Shown here: positions 1 to 6,404 of the stretch, in pieces
Position numbering within the stretch: the first letter of the stretch is position 1
How the letters are laid out: each line of letters begins with the position of its first letter
Assembly: GCA_031275035.1 (NCBI GenBank)
Contig: JAISPH010000197.1
Span: 1-15,197 of the forward strand
Reading direction: 5' to 3'
Origin: Treponema sp.
GTDB taxonomy: Bacteria > Spirochaetota > Spirochaetia > Treponematales > Breznakiellaceae
Length of the DNA stretch: 15,197 nucleotides
The notes under the pieces: model-generated
Database searches by the model: none
What the model was told of the DNA's origin: nothing
What the model saw: the letters and a program-made list of their open reading frames with translations, nothing else
Program-made: the position numbers and the translations under genes

Positions 1-103
1 TAATAACTATTACATGGTCCATTTCTTTTAATGCTGTAGAAATAATATATTCATGCCCTTTATGAAAGGGGGCATATTTACCCAAAGTAACTCCTACTTT
101 CAT
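1..103 (-). CDS. Nucleotidyltransferase of the NMN/cytidylyl type, N-terminal part only
   Basis: The first 34 codons of a gene that runs off the left edge. The start of the protein reads MKVGVTLGKYAPFHKGHEYI, with the HxGH signature (H14, H17) of the nucleotidylyltransferase superfamily, which includes NadM/NadR-type nicotinamide-nucleotide adenylyltransferases and cytidylyltransferases. The HxGH histidines bind the nucleotide phosphates. The ATG at 103 is chosen because a GAGGG ribosome-binding site lies just upstream and a consensus promoter sits at 121-149. The base composition is much more AT-rich than the genes from 1222 onward, which suggests transfer. The family is clear from the motif. 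The exact substrate (NMN, or a bifunctional NadR-like enzyme) cannot be told from 34 residues. Confidence 0.75.
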   Translation of the reverse strand, partial: MKVGVTLGKYAPFHKGHEYIISTALKEMDHVIVI

Positions 104-120
104 CAAACCCTCATTGAACT

Positions 121-149
121 ATTATAATCAATTTAAATACCTTGGTCAA
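121..149 (-). promoter_or_regulatory. Sigma-70-type promoter for the nucleotidyltransferase gene
   Basis: On the minus strand TTGACC (149-144) is separated by exactly 17 bp from a perfect TATAAT (126-121). Transcription would begin near 114, about 10 nt before the GAGGG ribosome-binding site and the ATG at 103. This is the best promoter match in the window, and it gives the gene its own transcription start inside an otherwise cassette-like region. Confidence 0.75.
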
Positions 150-191
150 TATATTTTCAAGATTTTACAAAAAAATTTAAGGTGGTATTGT

Positions 192-408
192 GCATAACGT
201 TCCTGCTGTATTGAAGCCGCTTATGCGGCATTAAGGGGTTTTTGTAGCCCGAATAAGAGTTTTGCGAAGCATCGTTTCACAAGAACGCGACCAGGGCGGA
301 CAAAATGTACCGGAACAACGGCGTGGGAATGAAGCGAAGCGGAATGACCTAGGTAAACCGTAGCCCGAGCCGCCTACTGGCGGCGAAGCATATACAGTCC
401 TGTTATGC
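192..408 (-). other. attC-like structured spacer (candidate integron recombination site)
   Basis: A 217-bp GC-richer island between AT-rich gene remnants. Its ends are the inverted heptamers GCATAAC (192-198) and GTTATGC (402-408), resembling the outer boxes (RYYYAAC/GTTRRRY) of integron attC sites with one mismatch each. The outer arms share a further CTGTAT block. Internal hairpins are GCCGC-TTAT-GCGGC (216-229) and GCCGCC-TACT-GGCGGC (369-384). GTAGCCCGA occurs twice (244-252, 360-368). It lies directly after one minus-strand gene remnant (433-618) and before the next (ending at 103), as an attC would. A chromosomal integron is known in Treponema denticola. The length is above the usual attC range (about 60-140 bp), so two fused sites or another repeat type is possible. 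Confidence 0.4.
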
Positions 409-432
409 GAAGTACCGCCGTACTCCATTGTT

Positions 433-618
433 TTATAATTCTATTCCTATTTTCTTAAATTCCTTTTTACCTTTTTCTGTTACAATATAAATAGTTATTT
501 TATTTCTTCCTAATTCTATCCAGTTATTTTCCAATAAACTATTTAACAAAATTGACCCTAATTTACCACCCAAGTGATCATAACATTTTCTGCCTTTTAT
601 TTCTTTGTTCTTTTCCAT
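433..618 (-). pseudogene. C-terminal fragment of an ArsR-type winged-helix regulator
   Basis: The 61-residue frame contains CYDHLGGKLGSILLNSLLE followed by a TEKGKKEFKKIGI segment. This is the pattern of the C-terminal domain of a subfamily of ArsR-type metal or stress regulators (CYDHLAGxLGV...LTExGxxFF), which are normally around 200 residues with an N-terminal DNA-binding domain. That N-terminal domain is missing: the frame meets a TGA about 40 bp upstream, inside the 118-bp repeat arm that starts at 625. No ribosome-binding site precedes the ATG at 618. It is AT-rich like its left neighbour. The family assignment rests on motif recall. The truncation is seen directly. Confidence 0.6.
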
Positions 619-624
619 AATTGG

Positions 625-753
625 ACATGTGAGATAACCCGGTTGGTTATCTCACATGTCTCCCCCAAAACGTGGATTTCATTAAGAAATCCACGTTTTT
701 TGTTGTTTTTAAACGGTAGTTGTTCAGAAACTGAAGTTTCTGAACAACTCTAT
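625..753. repeat. 118-bp dispersed hairpin repeat, copy 1
   Basis: Positions 636-753 align without gaps to 6887-7004. The copy holds three stem-loops: a 14-bp perfect stem ACATGTGAGATAAC (625-638) with GTTATCTCACATGT (646-659), whose left arm is outside the shared part; a 12-bp stem AACGTGGATTTC (669-680) with GAAATCCACGTT (686-697) followed by a T-tract, like an intrinsic terminator on the plus strand; and a 14-bp stem GTTGTTCAGAAACT (719-732) with its complement (735-748) around a GA loop. The copy lies between two truncated minus-strand gene relics, so it may have inserted there or mark a deletion junction. Confidence 0.8.
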
Positions 754-892
754 TCAACTTTGTTTGTATTTCATCGTTTAATATTTCATCTTTATTGCCA
801 ATAATATCATTGGCGACAATATCTTCTATCCGGGTTATATGCCATATATTCCATAATATGGACGTTTCTTTTATATACCAAGCAGGGGGCAG
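749..892 (-). pseudogene. Relic of a DinB-family protein
   Basis: The minus-strand frame from 892 reads WNIWHITRIEDIVANDIIG and then a charged helix (NKDEILNDEIQTKLN). The W-H-I-x-R-I-E-D-I pattern is typical of DinB/DUF664-like proteins, whose conserved histidines form a metal site. A stop (TAA, 895-893) bounds it upstream at the first palindromic repeat, and on the other side the frame runs into the 118-bp repeat, so only about 48 residues of an expected ~160 remain. No credible start codon is present. The composition is AT-rich as in the other left-edge remnants. The family call comes from motif recognition and could be wrong. That it is a fragment is clear. Confidence 0.5.
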
Positions 893-1050
893 TTAGACGA
901 ACTGCACCTATAGGCGGGGTGGCGGATGTAACACGCATTCGTTTTATTTCCGGGTGGGGGGCGGGTCCGGCCTTTACTGGGGAAAAGAGGCGATATATAC
1001 GCAATACGTTTATAAGCGCTGAGGGGCCGGTTAGACGAACTGCGTATATA
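893..1050. repeat. Three quasi-palindromic TTAGACG-type repeats
   Basis: Three related units of the form TATAgACG-N5-CGTnTATA lie at 893-912 (diverged right arm), 994-1014 and 1031-1050. Each is an imperfect palindrome with about 8-bp arms and a 5-bp centre (AACTG, CAATA, AACTG). Parts of this stretch match the region 14587-14710 in inverted orientation: 895-950 matches the complement of 14660-14602, and 990-1018 matches the complement of 14702-14675. The rest of 1051-1171 shows no coding signal that I can support. Confidence 0.7.
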
Positions 1051-1171
1051 TGCCGGGCGGCGCAGATGCAGGCGCCCGGTACTCTTTGTGGTTTCTCTTC
1101 CCTCCCCACACTTCCCATTTCGCCTTTCACGTTTATCCGGCAATTTAGTCTTTTCCGAATACTAAAGGGAA

Positions 1172-1202
1172 CCTCTGGAAACCCCGGTTGGGCTTTCAGA
1201 GG
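1172..1202 (-). terminator. Candidate terminator after aroE
   Basis: On the minus strand an imperfect 13-bp stem (arms beginning CCTCTGAAAGCCC and ending GGGTTTCCAGAGG, two mismatches) lies 20 bp after the aroE stop and is followed by a modestly T-rich TTCCCTTTAG. The stem is strong but the U-tract is weak, so termination is plausible rather than certain. Confidence 0.5.
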
Positions 1203-1221
1203 CTCCGGGGTAAGAAAATCT

Positions 1222-2076
1222 CTAAAGGTTGAATTCTTTCCTGAGAACCTCTTCCATTACATCTACCGGAGCTTCAACGCCGGTCCAGAGCTTAAAGTTC
1301 AGGGCGCCCTGGTTTATCAGCATCCCCAGGCCGTTGATGGTCCTGGCTCCCCGTTTTTCCGCTTCCTGGAGGAAGAGGGAGCGGGGGTCGTTAAAAATGA
1401 CGTCGGTAACCGCCATTGCGGCGGCGATGCCGTCGTAGTTGATCCTGGGCTTTTCGTTAACTCTGGGGTAGAGCCCCACCGATGTGGCGTTGACCAGGAT
1501 GTCCGTGTCCACGGGGACGGCGGCGGTTCCGCTCCACTGAATAAAATCGCCCCGGGCCTTGGTTTTACCGCTTATGAGCCGGGCCAAATCCTGCCCCCGT
1601 CCGGCGTCCCGGTTGATGACGGCGATGCCCGCCGCCCCCGCCAGGGCGCATTCCACGCAGATGGCCCGGGCGGCGCCGCCGGCCCCCAGGACGCTTACCT
1701 TTTTCCCCTTTACGGAAACCCCGGCCTTTTCAAGGGCGGTAAGAAAGCCCTTGCCGTCGGTATTTTCTCCCGTCAGCCTGCCCTTGTCGTTGATCACCGT
1801 GTTTACCGCCCCGATGATCTCCGCCGCCTTGGAGAGCTTGTCCAGATACTTCAGCACCGCCACCTTGTGGGGAATGGTCAGATTGAAACCCCGCATATTG
1901 AAGGCCCTGGCGCCCCTGACGGCGTTTTCCAGGTCCTCCTTGTTTACCTTTACCGTTATGTACCGGAAATTGAGGCCCTTGGCCGCATAGGCCGCCTCCT
2001 CCATCACTCCCGTAGGATTCTCGTCAACCGGACAGCCGAAACATCCCGTCAGCTCCGCCCGGTAATTTTTAGCCAT
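1222..2076 (-). CDS. aroE: Shikimate dehydrogenase family protein
   Basis: NADP-dependent oxidoreductase that interconverts 3-dehydroshikimate and shikimate in aromatic amino acid synthesis. At 284 residues it has normal length. Visible motifs are NLTIPHK (65-71) with the catalytic Lys, GAVNTV, ENTDGKG with catalytic Asp107, the glycine-rich GAGGAARA (131-138) for the nucleotide, NATSVGLYP, and a C-terminal GLGMLINQGALNF that closes over the substrate. The start at 2076 is preferred over an ATG at 2091 because GGGGAGG sits 6 nt upstream of the former and overlaps the latter. The usual substrate-carboxylate motif SxS near the N-terminus is replaced by DENPTG, as in some AroE-like subfamilies, so the substrate could be shikimate, quinate or a related acid. 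It is divergent from manC across an 83-bp gap, and no other aromatic-pathway gene is nearby. Confidence 0.88.
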   Translation of the reverse strand: MAKNYRAELTGCFGCPVDENPTGVMEEAAYAAKGLNFRYITVKVNKEDLENAVRGARAFNMRGFNLTIPHKVAVLKYLDKLSKAAEIIGAVNTVINDKGRLTGENTDGKGFLTALEKAGVSVKGKKVSVLGAGGAARAICVECALAGAAGIAVINRDAGRGQDLARLISGKTKARGDFIQWSGTAAVPVDTDILVNATSVGLYPRVNEKPRINYDGIAAAMAVTDVIFNDPRSLFLQEAEKRGARTINGLGMLINQGALNFKLWTGVEAPVDVMEEVLRKEFNL

Positions 2077-2143
2077 GATGAACCTCCCCATTATAGAATT
2101 TTGAAACGGCTCTTCTACTATATATCTTTACGCCGGTTTGGGA

Positions 2144-2149
2144 TATAAT
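2144..2149 (+). promoter_or_regulatory. Minus-10 box directly before manC
   Basis: A perfect TATAAT at 2144-2149 lies 10 bp before the manC ATG. No convincing minus-35 box is seen at 16-18 bp. Transcription would begin around 2156, leaving only a few nucleotides of leader and no room for a ribosome-binding site, so the mRNA may be near-leaderless. Confidence 0.45.
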
Positions 2150-2159
2150 GTAATTATCC

Positions 2160-3323
2160 ATGTTTGACGACTGCATTATAATGGCCGGGGGATCCGGGAC
2201 CAGGCTCTGGCCGGCAAGTACCTCAAGACTGCCCAAACAGTTTCTCTCCATCGCCGGAAGGGGCAGCTTCTTCCGGGCCGCCCTGGAACGGGCCCTGGGG
2301 GTGATCGACATCCGGGGAGACGGCCGGGTAATTATCATCGCAGGCAAAGGCCATGTGCCCCACATTATCGAAAGCTGCCGGAATTGCTGCGGCGAAAACA
2401 TGAACCGCCTGGTCCTGATCCCCGAGCCGGAGGCAAAAAATACCGCCCCCGCCATAGCCTGCGGAACCCTCTATACGGACTGGGTATCCGGCCGGGACCG
2501 GAATATTCTGGTCCTTACCAGCGATCACATCATCGAACCGCTTGATATCTTTAAGGCCAATGCCGCCGCGGCCGCCGCCTTTGCCCAGCAGGACAAGCTG
2601 GCCGTTTTTGGAATCATCCCCAAGGCCCCCGAAACGGGCTATGGGTACATCGAAGCCGCGGAGACCCTGACCATTCCCCATCAGCGGGTAAGCCTTAAAC
2701 GCTACGACAAGCCCGCGGAGCCTGCGGCGTTCAAGGTGGCCTCCTTCCGGGAAAAGCCCGATCAGGCCGCGGCAGAACAATTCCTTAAAAGGGGGAACTT
2801 TTACTGGAATTCGGGGATGTTCGCTTTTTCCTCCCGTTTTCTCCTGAAAGAATTCAACCGGAACGCCCCGGAGCTTATCACCCCCTTTGAAAAACTGGTG
2901 GCCCCCAACGAACAGTCCTATGCGCTTGAACAGGGGTTGCGGATCCTTAAAAACTGGACCGGTCTGGAAGAAGCCTACAGGACGGTCAAGGGCGTTTCCT
3001 TTGACTATGCCATTGCGGAAAAGTGCGCCCAGACCATTATGGTGGCCGCCGGTTTTGAGTGGTTTGATGTGGGGAGCTGGGATGAATACATCAAACTGGC
3101 GGATGATCCCGGCTCTGAGGTGTACTGTTCCGGCTCGGAAAACTGCTTTGTGGATGCGGATATGCCCGTGGCCCTCTGCGGGGTTGATGACCTTATCGTG
3201 GTGGTCCGGTCCGGCAGCGGCGGCTCTCCCCCGGCGGTGCTGATTGCAAAAAAGGGAGAAACCCAGCGGGTCCGGGCTATTGTGGAAAAAATAAAAACAG
3301 CGGGGAGAAGGGATCTGCTGTAA
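2160..3323 (+). CDS. manC: Mannose-1-phosphate guanylyltransferase
   Basis: Makes GDP-mannose from mannose 1-phosphate and GTP, a cytoplasmic step feeding glycan and polysaccharide synthesis. The 387-residue protein begins with the nucleotide-binding GGSGTRLWP (10-18) and KQF. It also has EPEAKNTAPAI (89-99), SDH (121-123) with the metal-binding Asp, PETGYGYIE (157-165), FREKPD (196-201), WNSGMF (216-221), FDYAIAEK (281-288) and WFDVGSW (301-307). All are standard for the family. It is the short form without the C-terminal phosphomannose isomerase domain of bifunctional ManC proteins. The ATG at 2160 is the only start compatible with the N-terminal beta strand, and it has no ribosome-binding site, only a TATAAT 10 bp upstream. 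It is followed 18 bp later by ackA, which could be cotranscribed. Confidence 0.93.
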   Translation: MFDDCIIMAGGSGTRLWPASTSRLPKQFLSIAGRGSFFRAALERALGVIDIRGDGRVIIIAGKGHVPHIIESCRNCCGENMNRLVLIPEPEAKNTAPAIACGTLYTDWVSGRDRNILVLTSDHIIEPLDIFKANAAAAAAFAQQDKLAVFGIIPKAPETGYGYIEAAETLTIPHQRVSLKRYDKPAEPAAFKVASFREKPDQAAAEQFLKRGNFYWNSGMFAFSSRFLLKEFNRNAPELITPFEKLVAPNEQSYALEQGLRILKNWTGLEEAYRTVKGVSFDYAIAEKCAQTIMVAAGFEWFDVGSWDEYIKLADDPGSEVYCSGSENCFVDADMPVALCGVDDLIVVVRSGSGGSPPAVLIAKKGETQRVRAIVEKIKTAGRRDLL

Positions 3324-3341
3324 ATTTTATGGAGGTTTTTG

Positions 3342-4679
3342 ATGGTCATTCTCACATTAAACTGCGGTTCTTCCTCCGCTAAATACCAGGTTTACGACTG
3401 GGACGCCAGGGATATTCTGGCGGTGGGCATTGTGGAAAAGGTTACCCTGGGGGGTTCCTTTATCAGCCACAAGGTGAAAGGTAAAGAAGAGTATACCGCC
3501 GAACATGACTGCCCCACCCATACGGATGCGGTGGATCTGATCATAAAAACCCTGACCGATAAGGAGCAGGGGGTAATCAGCGACATGTCGGTGATCAAGG
3601 CCGTGGGCCACCGGGTGCTCCACGGGGGGGATAAATTTACCAAGAGCGTTATCGTGGACGATGCGGCCATGGCGGCCTTTAACGAGGTCAGGGATCTGGG
3701 GCCCCTCCACAATCCCGCCAACATCATGGGTATCGAGGCCGCCAGGAAAGTGCTGCCCCGGGTTCCCCACTGCGCCGTCATGGATACCGCCTGGCATCAG
3801 ACCATGCCCCCGGAAGCTTTCCTCTATGCGGTGCCCTACGAATGGTACGAGAAGTATTCGGTCCGCCGCTATGGTTTCCACGGAACCAGTTTTCTCTACA
3901 CGGCAAAGCGGGCTGCAGCGCTGCTGGGAAAGGATCCCTTCCAGACCAATCTGATCATAGCCCACCTGGGAAACGGCTCTTCAATTAACGCCGTCAAAAA
4001 CGGCTGTTCCTTCGATACCTCCATGGGGATCACCCCGCTTGAGGGGCTTGTCATGGGAACCCGTTCCGGGGACGCCGATATGGCCATGCCCTTCTATGTG
4101 ATGCGGAAAACCGGCATGAGCGCCGCGGAGATGGAAAATACCCTGAACAAAAAATCCGGCCTTTTGGGGGTTACGGGCAAATACGCCGACCGCCGGGATA
4201 TTCAAAAGGCGGTTCTTGCCGGAGACACGCGGGCCGCCCTGTCCCAGGATATGGAAGCCCACCGGGTGAAAAAATACATCGGCGCATACCAGGCGGTGCT
4301 GGGCCGGGTAGACGCCCTGGTCTTTACCGCCGGGGTCGGAGAATTCGCCGCCTTCATGCGGAAGAAAATCCTCGACGGCCTTGAGGGTATCGGCATTGTA
4401 TACGATCCGGCAAAGAACGAGATGGCCCATACCCGGAACGCCGAAACCATCATCAGCAGGGACGAATCCAAAATACCAATCTACATCATCCCCACCGACG
4501 AAGAGCTGGTGATGACCGAGGACGCCTATGCCCTCATGGCGGGAACCTACGACATACACACCAAGTTCAGTTATTCCTTCCAGAGCAGGGACTATGTGAA
4601 TAAGGGCCGCGCCGAAGGGCTCAAAGAAGAACTGGCAAAGCACCCTGAACTTAAATCGATCATCGCAGTTCCCAAATAG
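3342..4679 (+). CDS. ackA: Acetate kinase
   Basis: Interconverts acetyl phosphate plus ADP with acetate plus ATP, the ATP-yielding last step of acetate fermentation. Motifs: NCGSSSAK (7-14), GHRVLHGG (89-96, Arg91), [16 protein letters not shown] (147-153, catalytic Asp148), RRYGFHGTS with His180, HLGNGSS (208-214), MGTRSGD with Arg241, and GVGE. The start at 3342 follows TGGAGG by 6 nt. Oddities: the final His of the usual GFHGTSH is Phe184, the common GIGEN reads GVGEF, and the common TNEE reads TDEE. The protein is 445 residues, about 40 longer than usual, with a charged C-terminal tail after residue 400. No phosphate acetyltransferase gene is in the window. The function is secure despite these substitutions because the core catalytic residues remain. 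Confidence 0.95.
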   Translation: MVILTLNCGSSSAKYQVYDWDARDILAVGIVEKVTLGGSFISHKVKGKEEYTAEHDCPTHTDAVDLIIKTLTDKEQGVISDMSVIKAVGHRVLHGGDKFTKSVIVDDAAMAAFNEVRDLGPLHNPANIMGIEAARKVLPRVPHCAVMDTAWHQTMPPEAFLYAVPYEWYEKYSVRRYGFHGTSFLYTAKRAAALLGKDPFQTNLIIAHLGNGSSINAVKNGCSFDTSMGITPLEGLVMGTRSGDADMAMPFYVMRKTGMSAAEMENTLNKKSGLLGVTGKYADRRDIQKAVLAGDTRAALSQDMEAHRVKKYIGAYQAVLGRVDALVFTAGVGEFAAFMRKKILDGLEGIGIVYDPAKNEMAHTRNAETIISRDESKIPIYIIPTDEELVMTEDAYALMAGTYDIHTKFSYSFQSRDYVNKGRAEGLKEELAKHPELKSIIAVPK

Positions 4680-4726
4680 GGCCGTTTCAAAGCGGCGGCC
4701 CTGGAATATTCCGGCCCGGGGGCGTT

Positions 4727-5308
4727 TCAGGAAGCCGGGGACAAGAGTACCTGCTGGGCCAGTTTCTTCGCTTCCCCTTCGTTAAGGAATTTGGCGGTAA
4801 TCGCCGCGGCCCATTCTCCGGCGGTTCCCGCCGCCCGGCTGGTGATAAAGCTGCCGTCTACCACTACCCTGTCTTTGGACCACTGGCCGCCCCGGACCTT
4901 GTCTTCCATGCCGGGGAAACAGGTAAAACGGCGGCCCTCCAGGAGCCCCAGGGGGGCCAGTATCACCGCAGGGGAAGCGCAGATAGCGGCTATTACCTTT
5001 CCCGCGGCGGCCATTTCCCGTATCAGCGTACACGCCGGGGTGGAGGCGGCTATATTGGCCGCTCCGGGCATGCCGCCGGGAAGCAGGATGCCGTCCCAGG
5101 CCTTGGCGCCGCCCTGGCCAAGGCCGGCAAGTTCGGTAAAGGTTACGTCGGACATTACCTGGATACCGTGGGCTCCCCTTACCGCCGGATTGGGGCCCAC
5201 CGAAACCAGGGTTACCTCAATGCCGGCCCGGCGGAGATAATCTGCGGGGGTCAGAGCCTCGACCTCCTCAAATCCGTCGGCTAAAAGCAATAACACCTTT
5301 TTCTGCAT
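4727..5308 (-). CDS. DJ-1/PfpI family protein
   Basis: A 193-residue member of the DJ-1/ThiJ/PfpI superfamily, a Rossmann-like glutamine-amidotransferase-type fold. Family members act as chaperones, glyoxalases or possible deglycases, and the exact role here cannot be read from sequence. The conserved Glu lies in GFEEVEA (E15), the flexible PGG at 77-79, and the nucleophile Cys110 in AAICASPAVIL at the nucleophile elbow. The later segment SRAAGTAGEWA corresponds to the SxGPGT helix. The ATG at 5308 follows GAGGAG by 8 nt. It is convergent with ackA across 47 bp, where only a short GC stem without a T-tract is seen. Length and motif order match the DJ-1/YajL branch. Confidence 0.88.
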   Translation of the reverse strand: MQKKVLLLLADGFEEVEALTPADYLRRAGIEVTLVSVGPNPAVRGAHGIQVMSDVTFTELAGLGQGGAKAWDGILLPGGMPGAANIAASTPACTLIREMAAAGKVIAAICASPAVILAPLGLLEGRRFTCFPGMEDKVRGGQWSKDRVVVDGSFITSRAAGTAGEWAAAITAKFLNEGEAKKLAQQVLLSPAS

Positions 5309-5379
5309 ACGACAAACTCCTCATAGGATATTAACCGTCCCGCGGCGGACAACCTGGCGGGCATATCAATAGTATAAGC

Positions 5380-5408
5380 TTGAACTTCTCCGTTTCCTAC
5401 CCTAAAAT
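5380..5408 (+). promoter_or_regulatory. Sigma-70-type promoter for the PHP gene
   Basis: TTGAAC (5380-5385), a 17-bp spacer and TAAAAT (5403-5408). The predicted start near 5415 lies just upstream of an AGAGGG ribosome-binding site and the short ORF at 5427. Confidence 0.6.
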
Positions 5409-5426
5409 GACGGAAAGAGGGCGATA

Positions 5427-5501
5427 ATGAACTATGTTTTTATGACCGATGAAACCCGCCGCCGCTTCCAAGCCGCCGTTAAGCCATACCCGGACCTTTA
5501 A
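5427..5501 (+). CDS. Short 24-residue ORF upstream of the PHP gene
   Basis: A tiny ORF starting MNYVFMTDETRRRFQAAVK and ending PYPDL. It has an AGAGGG ribosome-binding site 6 nt before its ATG and a promoter just upstream, and its TAA lies 2 nt before the ATG of the PHP gene, which itself lacks a ribosome-binding site. The arrangement suggests that translating this peptide delivers ribosomes to the next start (translational coupling). It could also be the remnant of a longer gene. No family is recognised. That it is translated is an inference. Confidence 0.4.
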   Translation: MNYVFMTDETRRRFQAAVKPYPDL

Positions 5502-5503
5502 TC

Positions 5504-6391
5504 ATGCGTTTATCCTGTCTCCATACCCACACCAATTTCTGCGACGGCGGGGATGATATTGAAACGATGATCCGCACCGCCTGGGAGCGGGGGTTCGCCT
5601 CCATCGGTTTCAGTTCTCATGCGCCGGCTGCCAAAAAAACGGGGATGATCACGGATTGGCACCTCTCCGAGGACAGGCTGGAAGAATACTGCGGCGCCGT
5701 CCGCCGGGCCCGCCGTGCCTGGGAGGGGAAGATAGCTGTGTTTCTGGGCCTGGAAGCGGACTATATCCGGGGGCTTATAAGCCCTGCAGACCGGGACTTT
5801 CAGGAACTAGGCCTGGATTACATCATCGGGTCCGTCCACTATATTCTTTCCCCCCGGGGAGAGCCGGTTACCATAGACGGCCCCCCGGAAAGTTTTGAAA
5901 AGCTGGTCCGGGAACAATTTGCCGGAGACGGGGAAAGGCCGATGCGGATCTATTGGGAGGCCCTCCGGGAGATGATCCGGGCCGGAGGCTTTGATATTCT
6001 GGGCCATGCGGATGTGATAAAGAAGAACAACCCCGGGGGAATATGGTTTTCCATGGAAGGGGAATCTTACCGGGAAGAGCTTGAGAAAACGGCGGCTCTG
6101 CTGGGTTCGGAACTGCGGGCCGGACGAAACCTGACGGCGGAGATCAACACCGGAGGACTCAACCGGAATAAAACCCCCGACACCTACCCTTCCCTGCCCC
6201 TGCTGCGGCTTTTTGCGGCGGAGGGCGTACCGGTTACCATCAGCGCCGACGCCCACCGGGCCTCCGAACTGGGGGGACACTATGACCGGGCCCGGACAAA
6301 CCTTCTGGCGGCGGGCTATACCGCATCGGTCTTTTTTGAGGGCCGGCGGGCCGGCGAGCCCCTCTGGACCGCGGAAAGCCTGCGGGATTAG
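5504..6391 (+). CDS. PHP-domain phosphoesterase, histidinol-phosphatase (HisJ/HisK) type
   Basis: A 295-residue PHP-family metallo-phosphoesterase. HisJ-type members remove phosphate from L-histidinol phosphate in histidine synthesis. The trinuclear metal site is complete: HTHT (His7, His9), SSHAP (His39), GLEADY (Glu84), SVHY (His112), GHAD (His168), and SADAH (Asp249, His251). EINTGGLNR (from Glu213) matches the HisJ pattern. The start at 5504 lies 2 nt after a short ORF, with no ribosome-binding site of its own. No histidine-pathway genes are nearby, so the substrate could be another phosphomonoester. It is convergent with the DksA-type gene, with 13 bp between the stop codons. Confidence 0.85.
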   Translation: MRLSCLHTHTNFCDGGDDIETMIRTAWERGFASIGFSSHAPAAKKTGMITDWHLSEDRLEEYCGAVRRARRAWEGKIAVFLGLEADYIRGLISPADRDFQELGLDYIIGSVHYILSPRGEPVTIDGPPESFEKLVREQFAGDGERPMRIYWEALREMIRAGGFDILGHADVIKKNNPGGIWFSMEGESYREELEKTAALLGSELRAGRNLTAEINTGGLNRNKTPDTYPSLPLLRLFAAEGVPVTISADAHRASELGGHYDRARTNLLAAGYTASVFFEGRRAGEPLWTAESLRD

Positions 6392-6404
6392 GGCCGGAAC
6401 GGCG

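Noticed and set aside
231..428. 65-codon minus frame inside the attC-like spacer
   Set aside because: The region is dominated by hairpins and inverted ends, and the translation shows no family pattern.
807..1143. Two overlapping minus frames of 90-107 codons before aroE
   Set aside because: They run through palindromic repeats and change character along their length. Only the third frame at 892-749 carries a recognisable motif.
919..2148. Long plus-strand open frame opposite aroE
   Set aside because: It lies antisense to a gene with full AroE motifs and a ribosome-binding site, and its translation is low-complexity Gly/Pro/Arg with no recognisable domain.
4679..4726. GGGCCG...CGGCCC stem after ackA as a terminator
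   Set aside because: A 6-bp stem with an 11-nt loop and no T-tract is too weak to call.
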